From positions 124,001 through 188,000 of the forward strand of contig NZ_LYRP01000033.1 in assembly GCF_001655675.1 (NCBI RefSeq): DNA of 64,000 nt. Direction: 5' to 3'. Below the pieces are notes generated by a model. The model saw only the letters and a program-made list of their open reading frames with translations, did not search any database and was not told the DNA's origin. Shown here piece by piece: positions 21,855 to 30,575 of this stretch; position 1 is the first letter of the stretch; every line of letters starts with the position of its first letter. The DNA is from Mangrovibacter phragmitis (lineage in GTDB: Bacteria > Pseudomonadota > Gammaproteobacteria > Enterobacterales > Enterobacteriaceae). The position numbers were made by a program, and so were the translations under genes.

Positions 21855-23141
21855 ATGAGTAAATTTGGCATTAAACTTGGCCTCGGGGCGCTGGCATTGT
21901 TGCCATCACTTGCAATGGCTGCACCAGCAGTAGTTGATAAAGCCGATAACGCTTTTATGATGATTTGCACCGCACTGGTGCTGTTCATGTCGATTCCTGG
22001 GATTGCGTTATTTTACGGTGGACTGATTCGTTCCAAGAACGTGCTGTCCATGCTGACTCAGGTTTCTGTAACTTTCGCGCTGGTGTGCGTGTTGTGGGTG
22101 GTCTATGGCTATACCCTGGCATTCAGCACTGGTAACAATTTCTTCGGTAGCTTTGACTGGACCATGCTGAAAGGCATCAAAATTACCGATCTGATGGGTA
22201 CTTTCTATCAGTACATCCATGTTTCCTTCCAGGGCTCCTTCGCGTGTATCACCGTTGGCCTGATTGTTGGTGCCCTGGCTGAACGTATTCGTTTCTCTGC
22301 AGTGCTGATCTTCGTTGTTGTGTGGATGACCCTGTCTTATGTGCCGATTGCGCATATGGTCTGGGGCGGCGGTCTGCTGGCAACCCATGGAGCGCTGGAT
22401 TTCGCTGGCGGTACAGTGGTGCATATTAACGCAGCAGTTGCTGGCCTGGTGGGTGCCTATATGATGGGCAAACGCGTTGGCTTCGGCAAAGAAGCGTTCA
22501 AACCGCATAACCTGCCAATGGTATTTACTGGTACCGCGATTCTGTATGTTGGCTGGTTCGGCTTCAATGCGGGTTCAGCAAGTGCGGCGAATGAAATCGC
22601 TGGTCTGGCTTTCCTTAATACCGTTGTTGCAACTGCTGCGGCTATCCTTGCCTGGGTATTTGGTGAGTGGGCGATTCGTGGTAAACCGTCTCTGCTGGGC
22701 TCTTGTTCTGGTGCTATCGCGGGTCTGGTTGCGGTAACGCCTGCTTGTGGTTATATCGGTGTTGGTGGTGCGCTTATCGTTGGTATCGCGGCGGGCATTG
22801 CTGGCCTGTGGGGGGTTACTGCACTGAAACGCTGGTTGCGTGTTGATGACCCGTGTGATGTGTTCGGCGTTCACGGTGTTTGCGGTATCGTAGGTTGTAT
22901 CCTGACCGGTATCTTCGCATCCTCTTCACTGGGTGGTGTTGGTTTCGCAGAGGGTGTCACTATGGGCCATCAACTCATGGTTCAACTGGAAAGCGTGCTG
23001 ATTACCATTGTCTGGTCTGGCGTTGTTGCCTTCATTGGTTACAAAATTGCCGATATGACTGTTGGCCTGCGTGTTCCGGAAGATCAGGAACGTGAAGGTC
23101 TGGATGTTAACAGCCACGGTGAAAATGCTTACAACGCATAA
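21855..23141 (+). CDS. amtB: Ammonium channel AmtB
   Basis: Trimeric inner-membrane ammonium channel gated by GlnK. The start at 21855 (MSKFGIKLGLGALALLPSLAMA) gives 428 aa, the E. coli length, with a cleavable signal peptide ending AMA; upstream ATGs at 21834 and 21846 have poorer spacing to AAAGGG. Eleven membrane helices are expected. The pore motifs are present: FQGSFACITVGLIVGALAERI, the first His of the pore pair in GGTVVHINAA, and DVFGVHGVCGIVG with the second. Cytoplasmic tail ends NSHGENAYNA, conserved in enterics. Confidence 0.97.
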   Translation: MSKFGIKLGLGALALLPSLAMAAPAVVDKADNAFMMICTALVLFMSIPGIALFYGGLIRSKNVLSMLTQVSVTFALVCVLWVVYGYTLAFSTGNNFFGSFDWTMLKGIKITDLMGTFYQYIHVSFQGSFACITVGLIVGALAERIRFSAVLIFVVVWMTLSYVPIAHMVWGGGLLATHGALDFAGGTVVHINAAVAGLVGAYMMGKRVGFGKEAFKPHNLPMVFTGTAILYVGWFGFNAGSASAANEIAGLAFLNTVVATAAAILAWVFGEWAIRGKPSLLGSCSGAIAGLVAVTPACGYIGVGGALIVGIAAGIAGLWGVTALKRWLRVDDPCDVFGVHGVCGIVGCILTGIFASSSLGGVGFAEGVTMGHQLMVQLESVLITIVWSGVVAFIGYKIADMTVGLRVPEDQEREGLDVNSHGENAYNA

Positions 23142-23158
23142 TCCCGCTGGTTGCTGAG

Positions 23159-23244
23159 TGCCTGGTGTAATAGCCAGGCATAAAAAAGAGAGACAGTTGT
23201 CTCTCCGATTGATGACAAAGTCCTGGTCATAAGGCCAGGACTTT
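23159..23244. repeat. Three consecutive stem-loops downstream of amtB
   Basis: TGCCTGG/CCAGGCA (23159-23165/23174-23180), GAGAGAC/GTCTCTC (23188-23194/23199-23205) and AAAGTCCTGGTC/GGCCAGGACTTT (23217-23228/23233-23244, one wobble, loop ATAA) follow each other. The middle hairpin is preceded by six A, so it is a textbook intrinsic terminator on the minus strand, not the plus strand. Confidence 0.6.
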
Positions 23245-23798
23245 AATCTAATAAGGCCAGTATATTTTTGAACCGCCCGACTCGCTCAGAAAACCTCCTT
23301 GCAGTAGTAGCCGTTTGAAATCACCATTCTCGACGAACGTATTTCAGAACCACTTCTGCTGTGGTGCGTAACATCGGTGCCACTTTCTTTGCTTTATCCG
23401 TAGTGCAAAGCACCTTTATAACCTTGATTACCGTCCCCCAACATAATGGTTACCAGCATTCTCGGGCAGCAGTGGCGACTTGTGCGCCGCACCATGAAAT
23501 GGTTATTCATTCTCCGTCAGGGAGTGGCATTTACCTGGAGAAAACTAGGTTTGAACCAGATAGTGTTATCACTCTACTACGGGAAACGGGGTAATTAGAC
23601 AATTGTAATAGCAGAAAAAACACGCACCTTTGTCCTTGTTTGTGCTTGAGTGGGGCAGGTAAATCCGTTATGTTTCGAAGTTACTCAAGGTCATTGACCT
23701 GTGGTGACCAACACCACTTCCAGAAATATTTCTCTGTACGCAGAACCATGTGCCGGGAGGTATATTATCGTTATTATCCAGTCGGTTGCGGTGTTCTG
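23245..23798. other. Intergenic stretch without a supported gene
   Basis: About 550 bases between the amtB hairpins and the next gene. A 77-codon plus frame at 23361-23594 has no recognisable product and no clear ribosome site. I see no RNA gene or repeat here. The promoter of the membrane protein at 23799 should lie in its right part. Confidence 0.4.
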
Positions 23799-24380
23799 AT
23801 GTCTCTGATTAAGTTTTTTTCAGGCTCAATCTTTAGTGAGTTGCTGGAGCATGGCCGGGAACTGGAGAAGGCGATTACCAGAAATGATGAGAGCCTGCTC
23901 GCCTGTTCAACCCCTGAACTGGAACGGTATTTTGACACACCGCCTGCCTCACTCCCCCGGCAAAATGGCTTTCCCCTGGCAATTGTAATGTTTCTCCTGT
24001 TGATGGCGTTTGCTTTCAATGTGCTGGTTTTTTTGAGTAACTTTACCCATTTGACCCCGGCAGAACATGCCCTGAGTTTTTTTGTGCCAGCAATTGTGAT
24101 GCTGGTAACCTCCCTGGTATGTGTATCGCTTGCCTCAAGGGGGTATGTGGCGGGTATTACATGTTTGAGTTGGTTATTTGTGGTCTTAGTGGTACTAACG
24201 GTGGGGCAAGGAGTACGAGGCCTGTTCTGGGGTGGTGGCGGGCAGTGGGCAGTTTGTCTTGCATTCGTGGCATTGTGTGCGGCGCGCTGGATATTCAATT
24301 GCCAGGCATTTGTGCTGTTCATCCTGTATTGCCGAACACGGCGCATGGCTACCCTGGTGCGCCAACTACGCCAGCATTAA
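23799..24380 (+). CDS. Unrecognised four-helix inner-membrane protein
   Basis: I do not recognise this 193-aa protein. The start at 23799 (MSLIKFFSGSIFSELLEHG) is chosen because the soluble amphipathic N-terminus begins there; the frame is open upstream to 23640 with unlikely sequence. After about 55 hydrophilic residues come four membrane helices, roughly at 57-80, 90-113, 117-138 and 143-178, and a short basic tail (CRTRRMATLVRQLRQH). Both ends are probably cytoplasmic. It lies alone between amtB and the convergent tesB, where E. coli has no gene, so it is an accessory insertion. No function is proposed. Confidence 0.7.
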   Translation: MSLIKFFSGSIFSELLEHGRELEKAITRNDESLLACSTPELERYFDTPPASLPRQNGFPLAIVMFLLLMAFAFNVLVFLSNFTHLTPAEHALSFFVPAIVMLVTSLVCVSLASRGYVAGITCLSWLFVVLVVLTVGQGVRGLFWGGGGQWAVCLAFVALCAARWIFNCQAFVLFILYCRTRRMATLVRQLRQH

Positions 24381-24472
24381 ACAGGTGTTGAACTCAGGGT
24401 GATACGGAGATAGCGGCCTGAGTTCATTTTATGCCAGCCCACAAACTCTCATTTGTGGGCTATTCGAACAGG

Positions 24473-25333
24473 TTAACCCCGCTGGCGCATAACGCCTTCC
24501 TGCACTGTTGAAGCCACCAAAACCCCATCCTGCGTATAAAACTCGCCGCGTACAAAACCTCTGGCACTGGATGCTGAAGTGCTTTCCACGCTGTAGAGCA
24601 ACCACTCGTTAAAGCTGAAAGGGCGGTGGAACCACATAGAGTGATCAATAGTGGCAACCTGCATCCCGTGTTCCAGAAACCCTATTCCGTGCGGCTGTAA
24701 AGCTGTGGGCAGAAAGTTAAAGTCAGATGCATAACCCAGTAAGTACTGGTGAATGCGTAAATCGTCCGGCATTGTGCCATTCGCCCGCATCCAGACCTGG
24801 CGTTCAGGTTTATCCACATGGCCTTTTAAAGGGTTATGGAACACGACCGGGCGGATCTCCAGCGGTTTATCGCTTAAAAATTTTTCTTTAGCCAGTGGAG
24901 GGAGCATATGCTCAAACAGTTTGGCAATATCCGTTTCGGATTTAAGTGACTCCGGTTTCGGGGCTTCTGGCATGGTTTTCTGGTGTTCAAAACCAGGCTC
25001 AGGTGCCTGAAATGATGCTGTCATATAAAAGATTGGCTTGCCATTTTGAATGGCGGACACGCGCCTGGCACTAAAGCTGTTGCCATCACGCAGTACTTCG
25101 ACATCATAAATAATGGCTTTCTTGCTGTCTCCGGGGCGCAGAAAATAGCTGTGAAAGGAGTGCACCAGGCGTTCTGCGGGAACCGTTTCTTTTGCTGCAT
25201 ACAGCGCCTGCCCAACGACCTGGCCGCCAAATACCTGGCGCAGGCCAAGGTCTTCACTTTGCCCACGAAACAGGCCTTCTTCAATTTTTTCAAGATTTAA
25301 CAGGGCTAACAAATTATTTAACGCCTGACTCAT
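24473..25333 (-). CDS. tesB: Acyl-CoA thioesterase II
   Basis: Broad-specificity cytoplasmic thioesterase with two hot-dog folds. The start at 25333 ([20 protein letters not shown]) gives 286 aa, identical in length to E. coli TesB; the frame runs on upstream without homology. Conserved stretches include [17 protein letters not shown] and, in the second fold, [11 protein letters not shown]. The C-terminal [14 protein letters not shown] carries the conserved active-site Gln. It is divergent from ybaY, as in E. coli. Confidence 0.97.
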   Translation of the reverse strand: MSQALNNLLALLNLEKIEEGLFRGQSEDLGLRQVFGGQVVGQALYAAKETVPAERLVHSFHSYFLRPGDSKKAIIYDVEVLRDGNSFSARRVSAIQNGKPIFYMTASFQAPEPGFEHQKTMPEAPKPESLKSETDIAKLFEHMLPPLAKEKFLSDKPLEIRPVVFHNPLKGHVDKPERQVWMRANGTMPDDLRIHQYLLGYASDFNFLPTALQPHGIGFLEHGMQVATIDHSMWFHRPFSFNEWLLYSVESTSASSARGFVRGEFYTQDGVLVASTVQEGVMRQRG

Positions 25334-25674
25334 AGTACACCCTCTGGCTGCGGAGTTTTTAGTCGGTGTGTGTAGTGACCATATGGCCTGATGCGCGGTT
25401 TTGCGACACAACCAGCGTACCGGTACTTCCTTCCTCAATGCAGACAAACACGCATAAAAGCGGAAGGCCGGCACACCCGGACGCAATACGACACATCCTG
25501 TTAAGTATAACCTGGATTTTTAACTGGTCCGATGGGTTCAATTATCTGAATTTACAGTCTTTTACCAGCAAAAAATCAGGTAATATGCCAGACTTACCCT
25601 GATAAGCAATAAACCAACCCCCCACCACAACGATATCGACTGTATCGGCAGGTGGCAGGAGAAGGAGAAAAACG
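25334..25674. promoter_or_regulatory. Divergent tesB/ybaY promoter region
   Basis: A 341-base gap between divergent genes. Short frames on both strands (for example 25366-25602) have no recognisable product. AGGAGAAGGAG at about 25657-25670 is the strong ribosome site of ybaY. I see no clear operator. Confidence 0.4.
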
Positions 25675-26241
25675 ATGAAACTGACACCCGTAATTTGCGG
25701 TCTGGCTGCTGCTTTTGTCCTGGCTGGCTGTGCACAACAATTTCGCAATACTTATGAAGTCCCGAACCCGAACTTTGCCTATTCTCGCCTCGCTTCACAG
25801 GCTGATATGCAGAAACCTCATCTGTCCGGTAATATTGTTATTAACCAGCGTTTGGCATTGCCACAAAATGCGGTACTGACAGTAACCTTGTCTGATGCTT
25901 CACGCGCGGATTCACCTGCGAGAGTCTTATCGCAGAAAGTGGTTAACCTTGAAGGCCACCAGGCACCCTTTAGCTATGTGCTGCCTTACGACCTGGCCGA
26001 CATCCGCCAGAATGCCCGGATTTTGTTAAGTGCTGCGATTACCGTGGACGGCAAGCTGATCTTTATGTCTGATTCCTTTAAACCGGTAATCACTAATGGT
26101 GTGAACAGTACTGACCTGCGTCTGATTCCGTTGCAAAATACCGCGGTTGCAGTACAACCGGGAAAAGTAACTGAAGCGGAGCCTGTACCTACGCATTTCT
26201 TGCCGCAACAGCAGCAATCACAAATGCAAACCGGTAATTGA
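25675..26241 (+). CDS. ybaY: YbaY family lipoprotein
   Basis: Outer-membrane-type lipoprotein of unknown function with a YscW-like beta domain. The 188-aa product (E. coli 190) has the signal MKLTPVICGLAAAFVLAGC, so Cys19 is the predicted lipidated residue. The conserved core is QRLALPQNAVLTVTLSDASRAD, then FSYVLPYDLADIRQNARILL. A Gln-rich, low-complexity tail ends the protein. It is flanked by tesB and atl as in E. coli and closed by an exceptionally strong terminator. Confidence 0.92.
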   Translation: MKLTPVICGLAAAFVLAGCAQQFRNTYEVPNPNFAYSRLASQADMQKPHLSGNIVINQRLALPQNAVLTVTLSDASRADSPARVLSQKVVNLEGHQAPFSYVLPYDLADIRQNARILLSAAITVDGKLIFMSDSFKPVITNGVNSTDLRLIPLQNTAVAVQPGKVTEAEPVPTHFLPQQQQSQMQTGN

Positions 26242-26365
26242 TTTTGTTTAATCACCCGATGCCATTTTTGTGAGTCTGTAACAAACCTCATGTTTGCGCA
26301 GAACGAGAAGAGGTCACCTAATAAAAAGCCTGGAAAATCAATTCATTGATTTTCGCCCGCTAACT

Positions 26366-26401
26366 AAAAAGAAGGGAAAACCACGCTTTTCCCTTCTTTT
26401 T
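26366..26401. terminator. Bidirectional terminator between ybaY and atl
   Basis: A perfect 15-bp stem (26366-26380 with 26387-26401, core GAAGGGAAAA/TTTTCCCTTC) around CCACGC has A5 on one side and T5 on the other. It can end both the plus-strand ybaY and the minus-strand atl transcripts. Confidence 0.85.
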
Positions 26402-26437
26402 CATTAATCTGACAGCGCCTCTGGGCGCTGTTTTCTT

Positions 26438-26749
26438 TTATTCAGGCCAACGGTAGCGTGGCAGGTCGATTTTCCCATTCCCGGATACCTGCACACCTTC
26501 TGCCAGTAATGCCTGGCGCTGGCGGCTGAGGTCTGAGCCGGTCAGTGAGATTTGGCCTGTGCGGTTCACAACCCTGTGCCATGGCAGGCGTGAGCCTTCT
26601 GGTAGCCGTTTGAGCACGCCACCTACCTGACGAGCCGCGCGCGGTGAACCAGCCATACGAGCCACATCACCATAAGTGGTTATTCTGCCGGAGGGAATCG
26701 CCGCAATTATCTGGTACACCCGCTGCGCGAAATTGTCTGTTGAGGCCAT
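26438..26749 (-). CDS. atl: Alkyltransferase-like protein Atl (YbaZ)
   Basis: Non-catalytic relative of O6-alkylguanine-DNA alkyltransferase that binds O6-alkylguanine and directs it to nucleotide excision repair. The product is 103 aa, matching the core of the family (E. coli YbaZ 129). The alkyltransferase active-site motif PCHR is replaced by PWHR (LPWHRVVNRTG), with Trp in place of the acceptor Cys, which defines Atl. The HTH with RAARQVGGVLKRLP is present. It is divergent from ffs. Confidence 0.94.
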   Translation of the reverse strand: MASTDNFAQRVYQIIAAIPSGRITTYGDVARMAGSPRAARQVGGVLKRLPEGSRLPWHRVVNRTGQISLTGSDLSRQRQALLAEGVQVSGNGKIDLPRYRWPE

Positions 26750-26848
26750 ATGTTACTCCTTTGCTCCATCCACATGACTATACCCGGTGGCAGATAAGGA
26801 AGAAACAAAGTCAACTGTGCAATAAACCGGCATCCAGACCCTGTTGAC

Positions 26849-26877
26849 TTGCAATTACCAGGATCAACAGAGATAAT
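26849..26877 (+). promoter_or_regulatory. Promoter of ffs with GC-rich discriminator
   Basis: TTGCAA (26849-26854) and GATAAT (26872-26877) are 17 bases apart and followed by GCGCCCCGCGCG, the discriminator type of stable-RNA promoters. The predicted start near 26885 leaves a leader of about 24-26 bases before mature 4.5S RNA. Confidence 0.65.
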
Positions 26878-26910
26878 GCGCCCCGCGCGTTGGAATACAA
26901 CGCTCTCAAT

Positions 26911-27024
26911 GGGGGCTCTGTTGGTTCTCCCGCAACACTAACTTGTGAACTCGGTCAGGTCCGGAAGGAAGCAGCCGCAGCAGGCGACGTGTGTGCCGGG
27001 ATGTAGCTGGCAGGGCCCCCACCC
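26911..27024 (+). ncRNA. ffs: 4.5S RNA of the signal recognition particle
   Basis: The 114-base sequence is nearly identical to E. coli ffs. It starts GGGGGCTCTGTTGGTTCTCC, carries the universally conserved Ffh-binding tetraloop region TCAGGTCCGGAAGGAAGCAG, and ends TGGCAGGGCCCCCACCC, so that 5' and 3' ends pair into one long hairpin. With Ffh it forms the SRP that targets inner-membrane proteins. Upstream promoter with GC-rich discriminator at 26849. Confidence 0.98.
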
Positions 27025-27164
27025 ATTTGTGCGTTCTGCACGCTCTGGTTTTCCCCTTGTTTTGGTAATAAAAGGCATGCAGGCTGAGATGTATTGCTTC
27101 GCTCAACCTGCGGATACTGAATGACGTTATTTGGGGGGAGTACCTTTGGCTGTGTGCCGGGAAA

Positions 27165-28139
27165 TTATGAACTGCTTTGCGGGCCATCAGCGATTAGTGT
27201 CAGTATTTTTTGCTCGATCTCATCCTGCAACAGGTAACGGCGGCGGTATTCCGCGCGTTTCTTGCTGGCGATATCATCAAGGCTTTTCCGCGGAAGGCAT
27301 GCCGGAAGCTGCCACTGATACCGGCCGGCTTTGGTACCGCTAACGGATTCCCAGAATTCGTCATAACTTGCATGAAGATGGCGTGCCTTACTGAAACGGT
27401 AACGCCATCCGCGGAATACATGCCCTGCATCACTCACGCCATAGATCTTTTCTGGATGCCACTGGTTGCATAATTGCCAGATAACTTCCAACAAAATACG
27501 CTTGGGAAACAGGCCATGGCAGGCTTTGGTGGCCTGTTTAATGGTGTCATTGGTAATCTGGCGGCGTGGCCCCTGTACACCGCCAATAAACAGTACCGGG
27601 CATTGTGCAGAGCCTGTGATTGAGAACGTCAAACTTGCCAGTAAATCGTTGCCCATAAACAACCACAGCGTGCTTTCACCTTCGCGTTCTGCATTACGGG
27701 CGGTAGAAGCTTTGAGTGAGAATAACTCTTCGTTACGTCCGGTAAAACTGAATAGCAGAGTTGGTTCGCTGGCTGTCAGTGCCTCGAAAAGTGTTGGGCT
27801 GGTGTGTTGATGTAAAAAATGGTAGTGAGCCACAACAGCATGAGCTCGCTGTGAAGCAGTCAGACCCAGGCGCAAATAATGGCGGTGCGGTTTGCTGGGC
27901 AGCGTGACCTGCGCTTGTAATAACGCCGGGAATTCAGGTAATTGCGCTAAAGCTGTCAGCATGCTGTTGGTCGGTTTCCAGTACCACAGCGAACGTAGTA
28001 AAAATTTCAACCGGTAGTGTTTGTTTTGCCAGATAGCCGCAGGTGGCACAATCAGCCCCCGGGCTATAGCAAAGACCAGTGACCCGTGGCTAATGCCTTG
28101 CTCATTAGCAGTGTGTAACGGTGTTTCATTCAAAGACAT
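27165..28139 (-). CDS. VirK/YbjX family protein (DUF535)
   Basis: Member of the VirK/YbjX family, 324 aa (E. coli YbjX about 330). Family members are linked to PhoP-regulated envelope and antimicrobial-peptide responses in Salmonella, with unknown biochemistry. The central block FIGGVQGPRRQITNDTIKQATKACHGLFPKR and LLEVIWQLCNQW are characteristic. There is no signal peptide or membrane helix, so it is cytoplasmic or peripheral. It opens the accessory stretch between ffs and ylaC. Start at 28139 MSLNETPLHT; no PhoP box was found by eye. Confidence 0.85.
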   Translation of the reverse strand: MSLNETPLHTANEQGISHGSLVFAIARGLIVPPAAIWQNKHYRLKFLLRSLWYWKPTNSMLTALAQLPEFPALLQAQVTLPSKPHRHYLRLGLTASQRAHAVVAHYHFLHQHTSPTLFEALTASEPTLLFSFTGRNEELFSLKASTARNAEREGESTLWLFMGNDLLASLTFSITGSAQCPVLFIGGVQGPRRQITNDTIKQATKACHGLFPKRILLEVIWQLCNQWHPEKIYGVSDAGHVFRGWRYRFSKARHLHASYDEFWESVSGTKAGRYQWQLPACLPRKSLDDIASKKRAEYRRRYLLQDEIEQKILTLIADGPQSSS

Positions 28140-28580
28140 AAATGCCCCAGCAGCTAAAAAAATAAATCAAATAAGAATTGTCTGTGCAGTGTAATAGAGT
28201 GAACTTCAACGAAAGCTCATCTGGATGAATAAAGTTAATAGTTGGTAAAGTTTGGGTAGATAGTTATGGTGGAAAAGGTCTTATTTTGTTCTTCATGTGG
28301 TGAAATATTTCAAAAGTAAGAATTGGTCATATTACTGATTGATAAAATGAGACATTACGACTTCATTTCCAGGCATTTTCTTTGGTAGCTTTGACAGCAC
28401 TTTTTCTGCCTGCAGGCTTTGTGTTTAAATTGCCATTGTGCGGGCTTTGTTCGTCTCATCCATGAGACATCTCTTTGCCGGGGGCGGGTTACAGCGCTTA
28501 TACCAGCAATGAGAATACTGTTCTGGCTGTGTCAGTAGTCTGTAATCCAGGCTGGCCCGGATGTTTTTTGGGAAAAAACA
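28140..28580. promoter_or_regulatory. Divergent intergenic region, no gene seen
   Basis: A 441-base gap between the divergent VirK-like gene and a lipoprotein gene. The part 28140-28440 is AT-rich with no clear operator; the part near 28480-28560 is GC-richer. Both promoters must be here. No RNA gene was recognised. Confidence 0.35.
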
Positions 28581-29237
28581 ATGAAAATAATACAAACACT
28601 GTATGTCATTGCTGCAATTGGCTTAACGGGTTGTGTGGCAAAACCACCCGCTGTTCCTGCTCTTAGCGCAAACACTGTGTCGGCAACGCAGTCGGGGATT
28701 ATTGATGGAAGCACTTCATTAACCAGGCTGATTCAACAGTACGGTGTGCCGTCACGCACACTCTGGTCGCCACAAGGTAAACAAATAGCAGTCTGGATGC
28801 AGAACTGGACAGGGCCTCAGGGGCAACAAGCTGCACAGACAACGCAACTGACAGCATTAATTAATGGTGAAGTTGTCGAGAGACATTGGGTGCATCGCTA
28901 CCCTGCGGGTATGCAGAACAGCTTTTTGAGCCCAGACAGCAAGTTACACTTGAATAAAATCATCACCAAAGGGGTTTCCACTGAAACGGGGATTATTGCC
29001 CGATTAGGGGAGCCTCGTAACTATTTGTTTGATGATGATGGTAATAAAATCATGATGTATGTCTGGCGAGAACCCCATCAGGTAATGCAGGGCGGAGCAA
29101 TGCATCCCCGAAAGATGAATGTGCTACTGATTTGTCTTGATAGCCGCAATGTAGTGAAGTTCTTCAACATTGAACAGCTTGAAGGTAGTGACGGTATTCA
29201 AAGTGATCCTGGATCTGCCTTTAGCCTGGATACCTGA
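28581..29237 (+). CDS. Predicted lipoprotein of unknown function
   Basis: I do not recognise this 218-aa protein. The N-terminus MKIIQTLYVIAAIGLTGC is a lipoprotein signal with Cys18 as the lipidation site and Val at +2, compatible with outer-membrane sorting. The mature part has two similar stretches, LTRLIQQYGVPSRTLWSPQGKQIAVWMQ (about 47-74) and IIARLGEPRNYLFDDDGNKIMMYVWRE (about 137-163). Each follows the pattern of a helix, G-x-P, a turn and a beta hairpin, which resembles an internal repeat of a small alpha/beta unit. It is an isolated accessory gene followed by a strong hairpin. Confidence 0.75.
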   Translation: MKIIQTLYVIAAIGLTGCVAKPPAVPALSANTVSATQSGIIDGSTSLTRLIQQYGVPSRTLWSPQGKQIAVWMQNWTGPQGQQAAQTTQLTALINGEVVERHWVHRYPAGMQNSFLSPDSKLHLNKIITKGVSTETGIIARLGEPRNYLFDDDGNKIMMYVWREPHQVMQGGAMHPRKMNVLLICLDSRNVVKFFNIEQLEGSDGIQSDPGSAFSLDT

Positions 29238-29260
29238 ACATAGCGCTGCCTCTGGTTGTT

Positions 29261-29291
29261 CACACCTGGTGGAGTACTTCCGCCGGGTGTG
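29261..29291 (+). terminator. 13-bp stem-loop after the lipoprotein gene
   Basis: CACACCTGGTGGA at 29261-29273 pairs over its full length with TCCGCCGGGTGTG at 29279-29291, with two wobbles, around GTACT. The T-run is missing, so it may protect the mRNA end more than terminate. Confidence 0.55.
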
Positions 29292-29616
29292 GGCATGTTA
29301 CCTGTATAGTCCGCCAGGCTGGTTGAATAACAAGTAGTGAGCAGGCGTAATGCAGTGGCTATTCTTCTGTTTGCGTTTTTACTGATTGTTTTCCCATTGC
29401 CTGTTAAGCCGAAATAACACGCTTTAATGGCAATCACTGTGGTGAATGACAGTTAATTACTGTAGTAATAAAACGCAAAAAATAAATTGTAACACATTGA
29501 TTAATAATAAAATAAAGAAGAGGCTATAAAGCCTCGTATAAAGTAACGTTTGGATATCGAAAGGATTCGAGAAACAATACCCTATGCAATCCTTTCCTTT
29601 GCTCTCTTCCGCTATA
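29292..29616. other. Intergenic stretch, AT-rich, no gene seen
   Basis: About 325 bases of increasing AT content that mark the start of the low-GC patch. GAGGCT/AGCCTC at 29520-29525/29530-29535 form a small hairpin around ATAA just downstream of the recombinase remnant. No gene or attachment-site repeat was identified. Confidence 0.35.
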
Positions 29617-30192
29617 TCAGTCCTCAATACTACCAGTACTGGCAAGCATCTCTTTCTTTATGCGAAACACGGTAGCTCGACCGCAATCGCACAGTTTTGC
29701 GATCTCGTCCGGTGTGTTCTTCCCTGCTTGAAGCATTTCAATGATTTTACTGTGCAATTCTTTGTTCTTTTGCTTGCCTTTGTACTTACGAGCTTCTTTA
29801 GCAAGGGTAATCCCTTCGTTGCGGCGTGATGCGATCATTCTTCGCTCGAATTCGGCGACTGCCCCCATCATGGTTAGGATCAGGCGTGATTGTGGGGAGT
29901 TATCAAAACTCATGAGTTAGCAAGGAACTGAACAGTGATCCCACGTTCAACGAGGCTATCAATCATTTCCAGTAAATCGCGAGTATTACGTGCAAGGCGG
30001 TCGATTGTATGAGTAATAAGAGTATCACCTTCGCGGAGGTGTGAAAGGCGGTTCAACAGTTCAAGTCTTTCGCTGGTGGACTTCCCTGATTCTCTCTCTG
30101 TAACGATTTTGTCACATACAGATTTCCAGTACTGCCAACTGACGCTCAAGATTCTGATCCTTTGTTGAGACTCTCGCATAACCAAAAATCAT
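29617..30192 (-). pseudogene. Serine recombinase (resolvase/invertase family), frameshifted
   Basis: Site-specific serine recombinase broken into three frames. The first frame starts at 30192 with MIFGYARVSTKDQNLERQL, including the catalytic Ser, and ends at the TGA at 30112. The middle part (within 29910-30185) carries the conserved DTLITHTIDRLARNTRDLL. The last part (29617-29913) has SRLILTMMGAVAEFERRM and a C-terminal HTH (DEIAKLCDCGRATVFRIKKE). Two frame changes, near 30130 and 29910, are needed to join them; the second junction is an ATGA overlap. Put together the protein would be about 190 aa, normal for the family. It is a relic of a mobile element. Confidence 0.85.
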
Positions 30193-30575
30193 TTTCCTGT
30201 CCTCACCGCTGATTAGTATCATTTAAACCCGTACAACATATAAATGATACTTAACGAGACGAGAAAAACGAGTATCGTTAGGGAGTACCCAAAAGAGATT
30301 TTTGACCGTGCGTTTTTAGGCAATGTAGGGTTAGTGAAAAGTTCAGTACTGAGATCTGAATACACGGCATTTGGTCGGCGGGGTTGGACCTGATCAGACG
30401 AACAGGATTTTAAATCGTGCAGAAAAATACTGACTGTACTTTTTTCTGAGTAAAAGATTACTTAAGATTTTTTGTCAAAAAATGGATGGGCTGGGTTTTG
30501 ATTGTTTTGTGATGTAAGGACCAGTACTTTTAGCGAGGACGAAAAAGCGGCCTAGTCTAGACCGCCTGCGATTGA
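30193..30575. other. AT-rich stretch without a gene
   Basis: 383 bases between the recombinase remnant and the immunity-like gene. No coding frame is convincing. GTTAGTGAAAAGTTCAGTACTGAGAT near 30331 and repeated AGTAC-type bits suggest remnants of element ends, but I cannot identify an inverted repeat pair. Confidence 0.3.
30541..30565 (-). terminator. Terminator of the immunity-like gene
   Basis: GCGGCCTAG (30547-30555) and CTAGACCGC (30557-30565) form a hairpin with one wobble, and on the minus strand the stem is followed by TTTTTC. It ends the bacteriocin/immunity transcript. Confidence 0.65.

Noticed and set aside
23361-23594. 77-codon frame after amtB
   Set aside because: No homology that I recognise, no ribosome site; atypical composition for a protein.
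30112-30192. Separate 26-codon peptide MIFGYARVSTKDQ...
   Set aside because: It is the N-terminus of the broken serine recombinase, not an independent gene.
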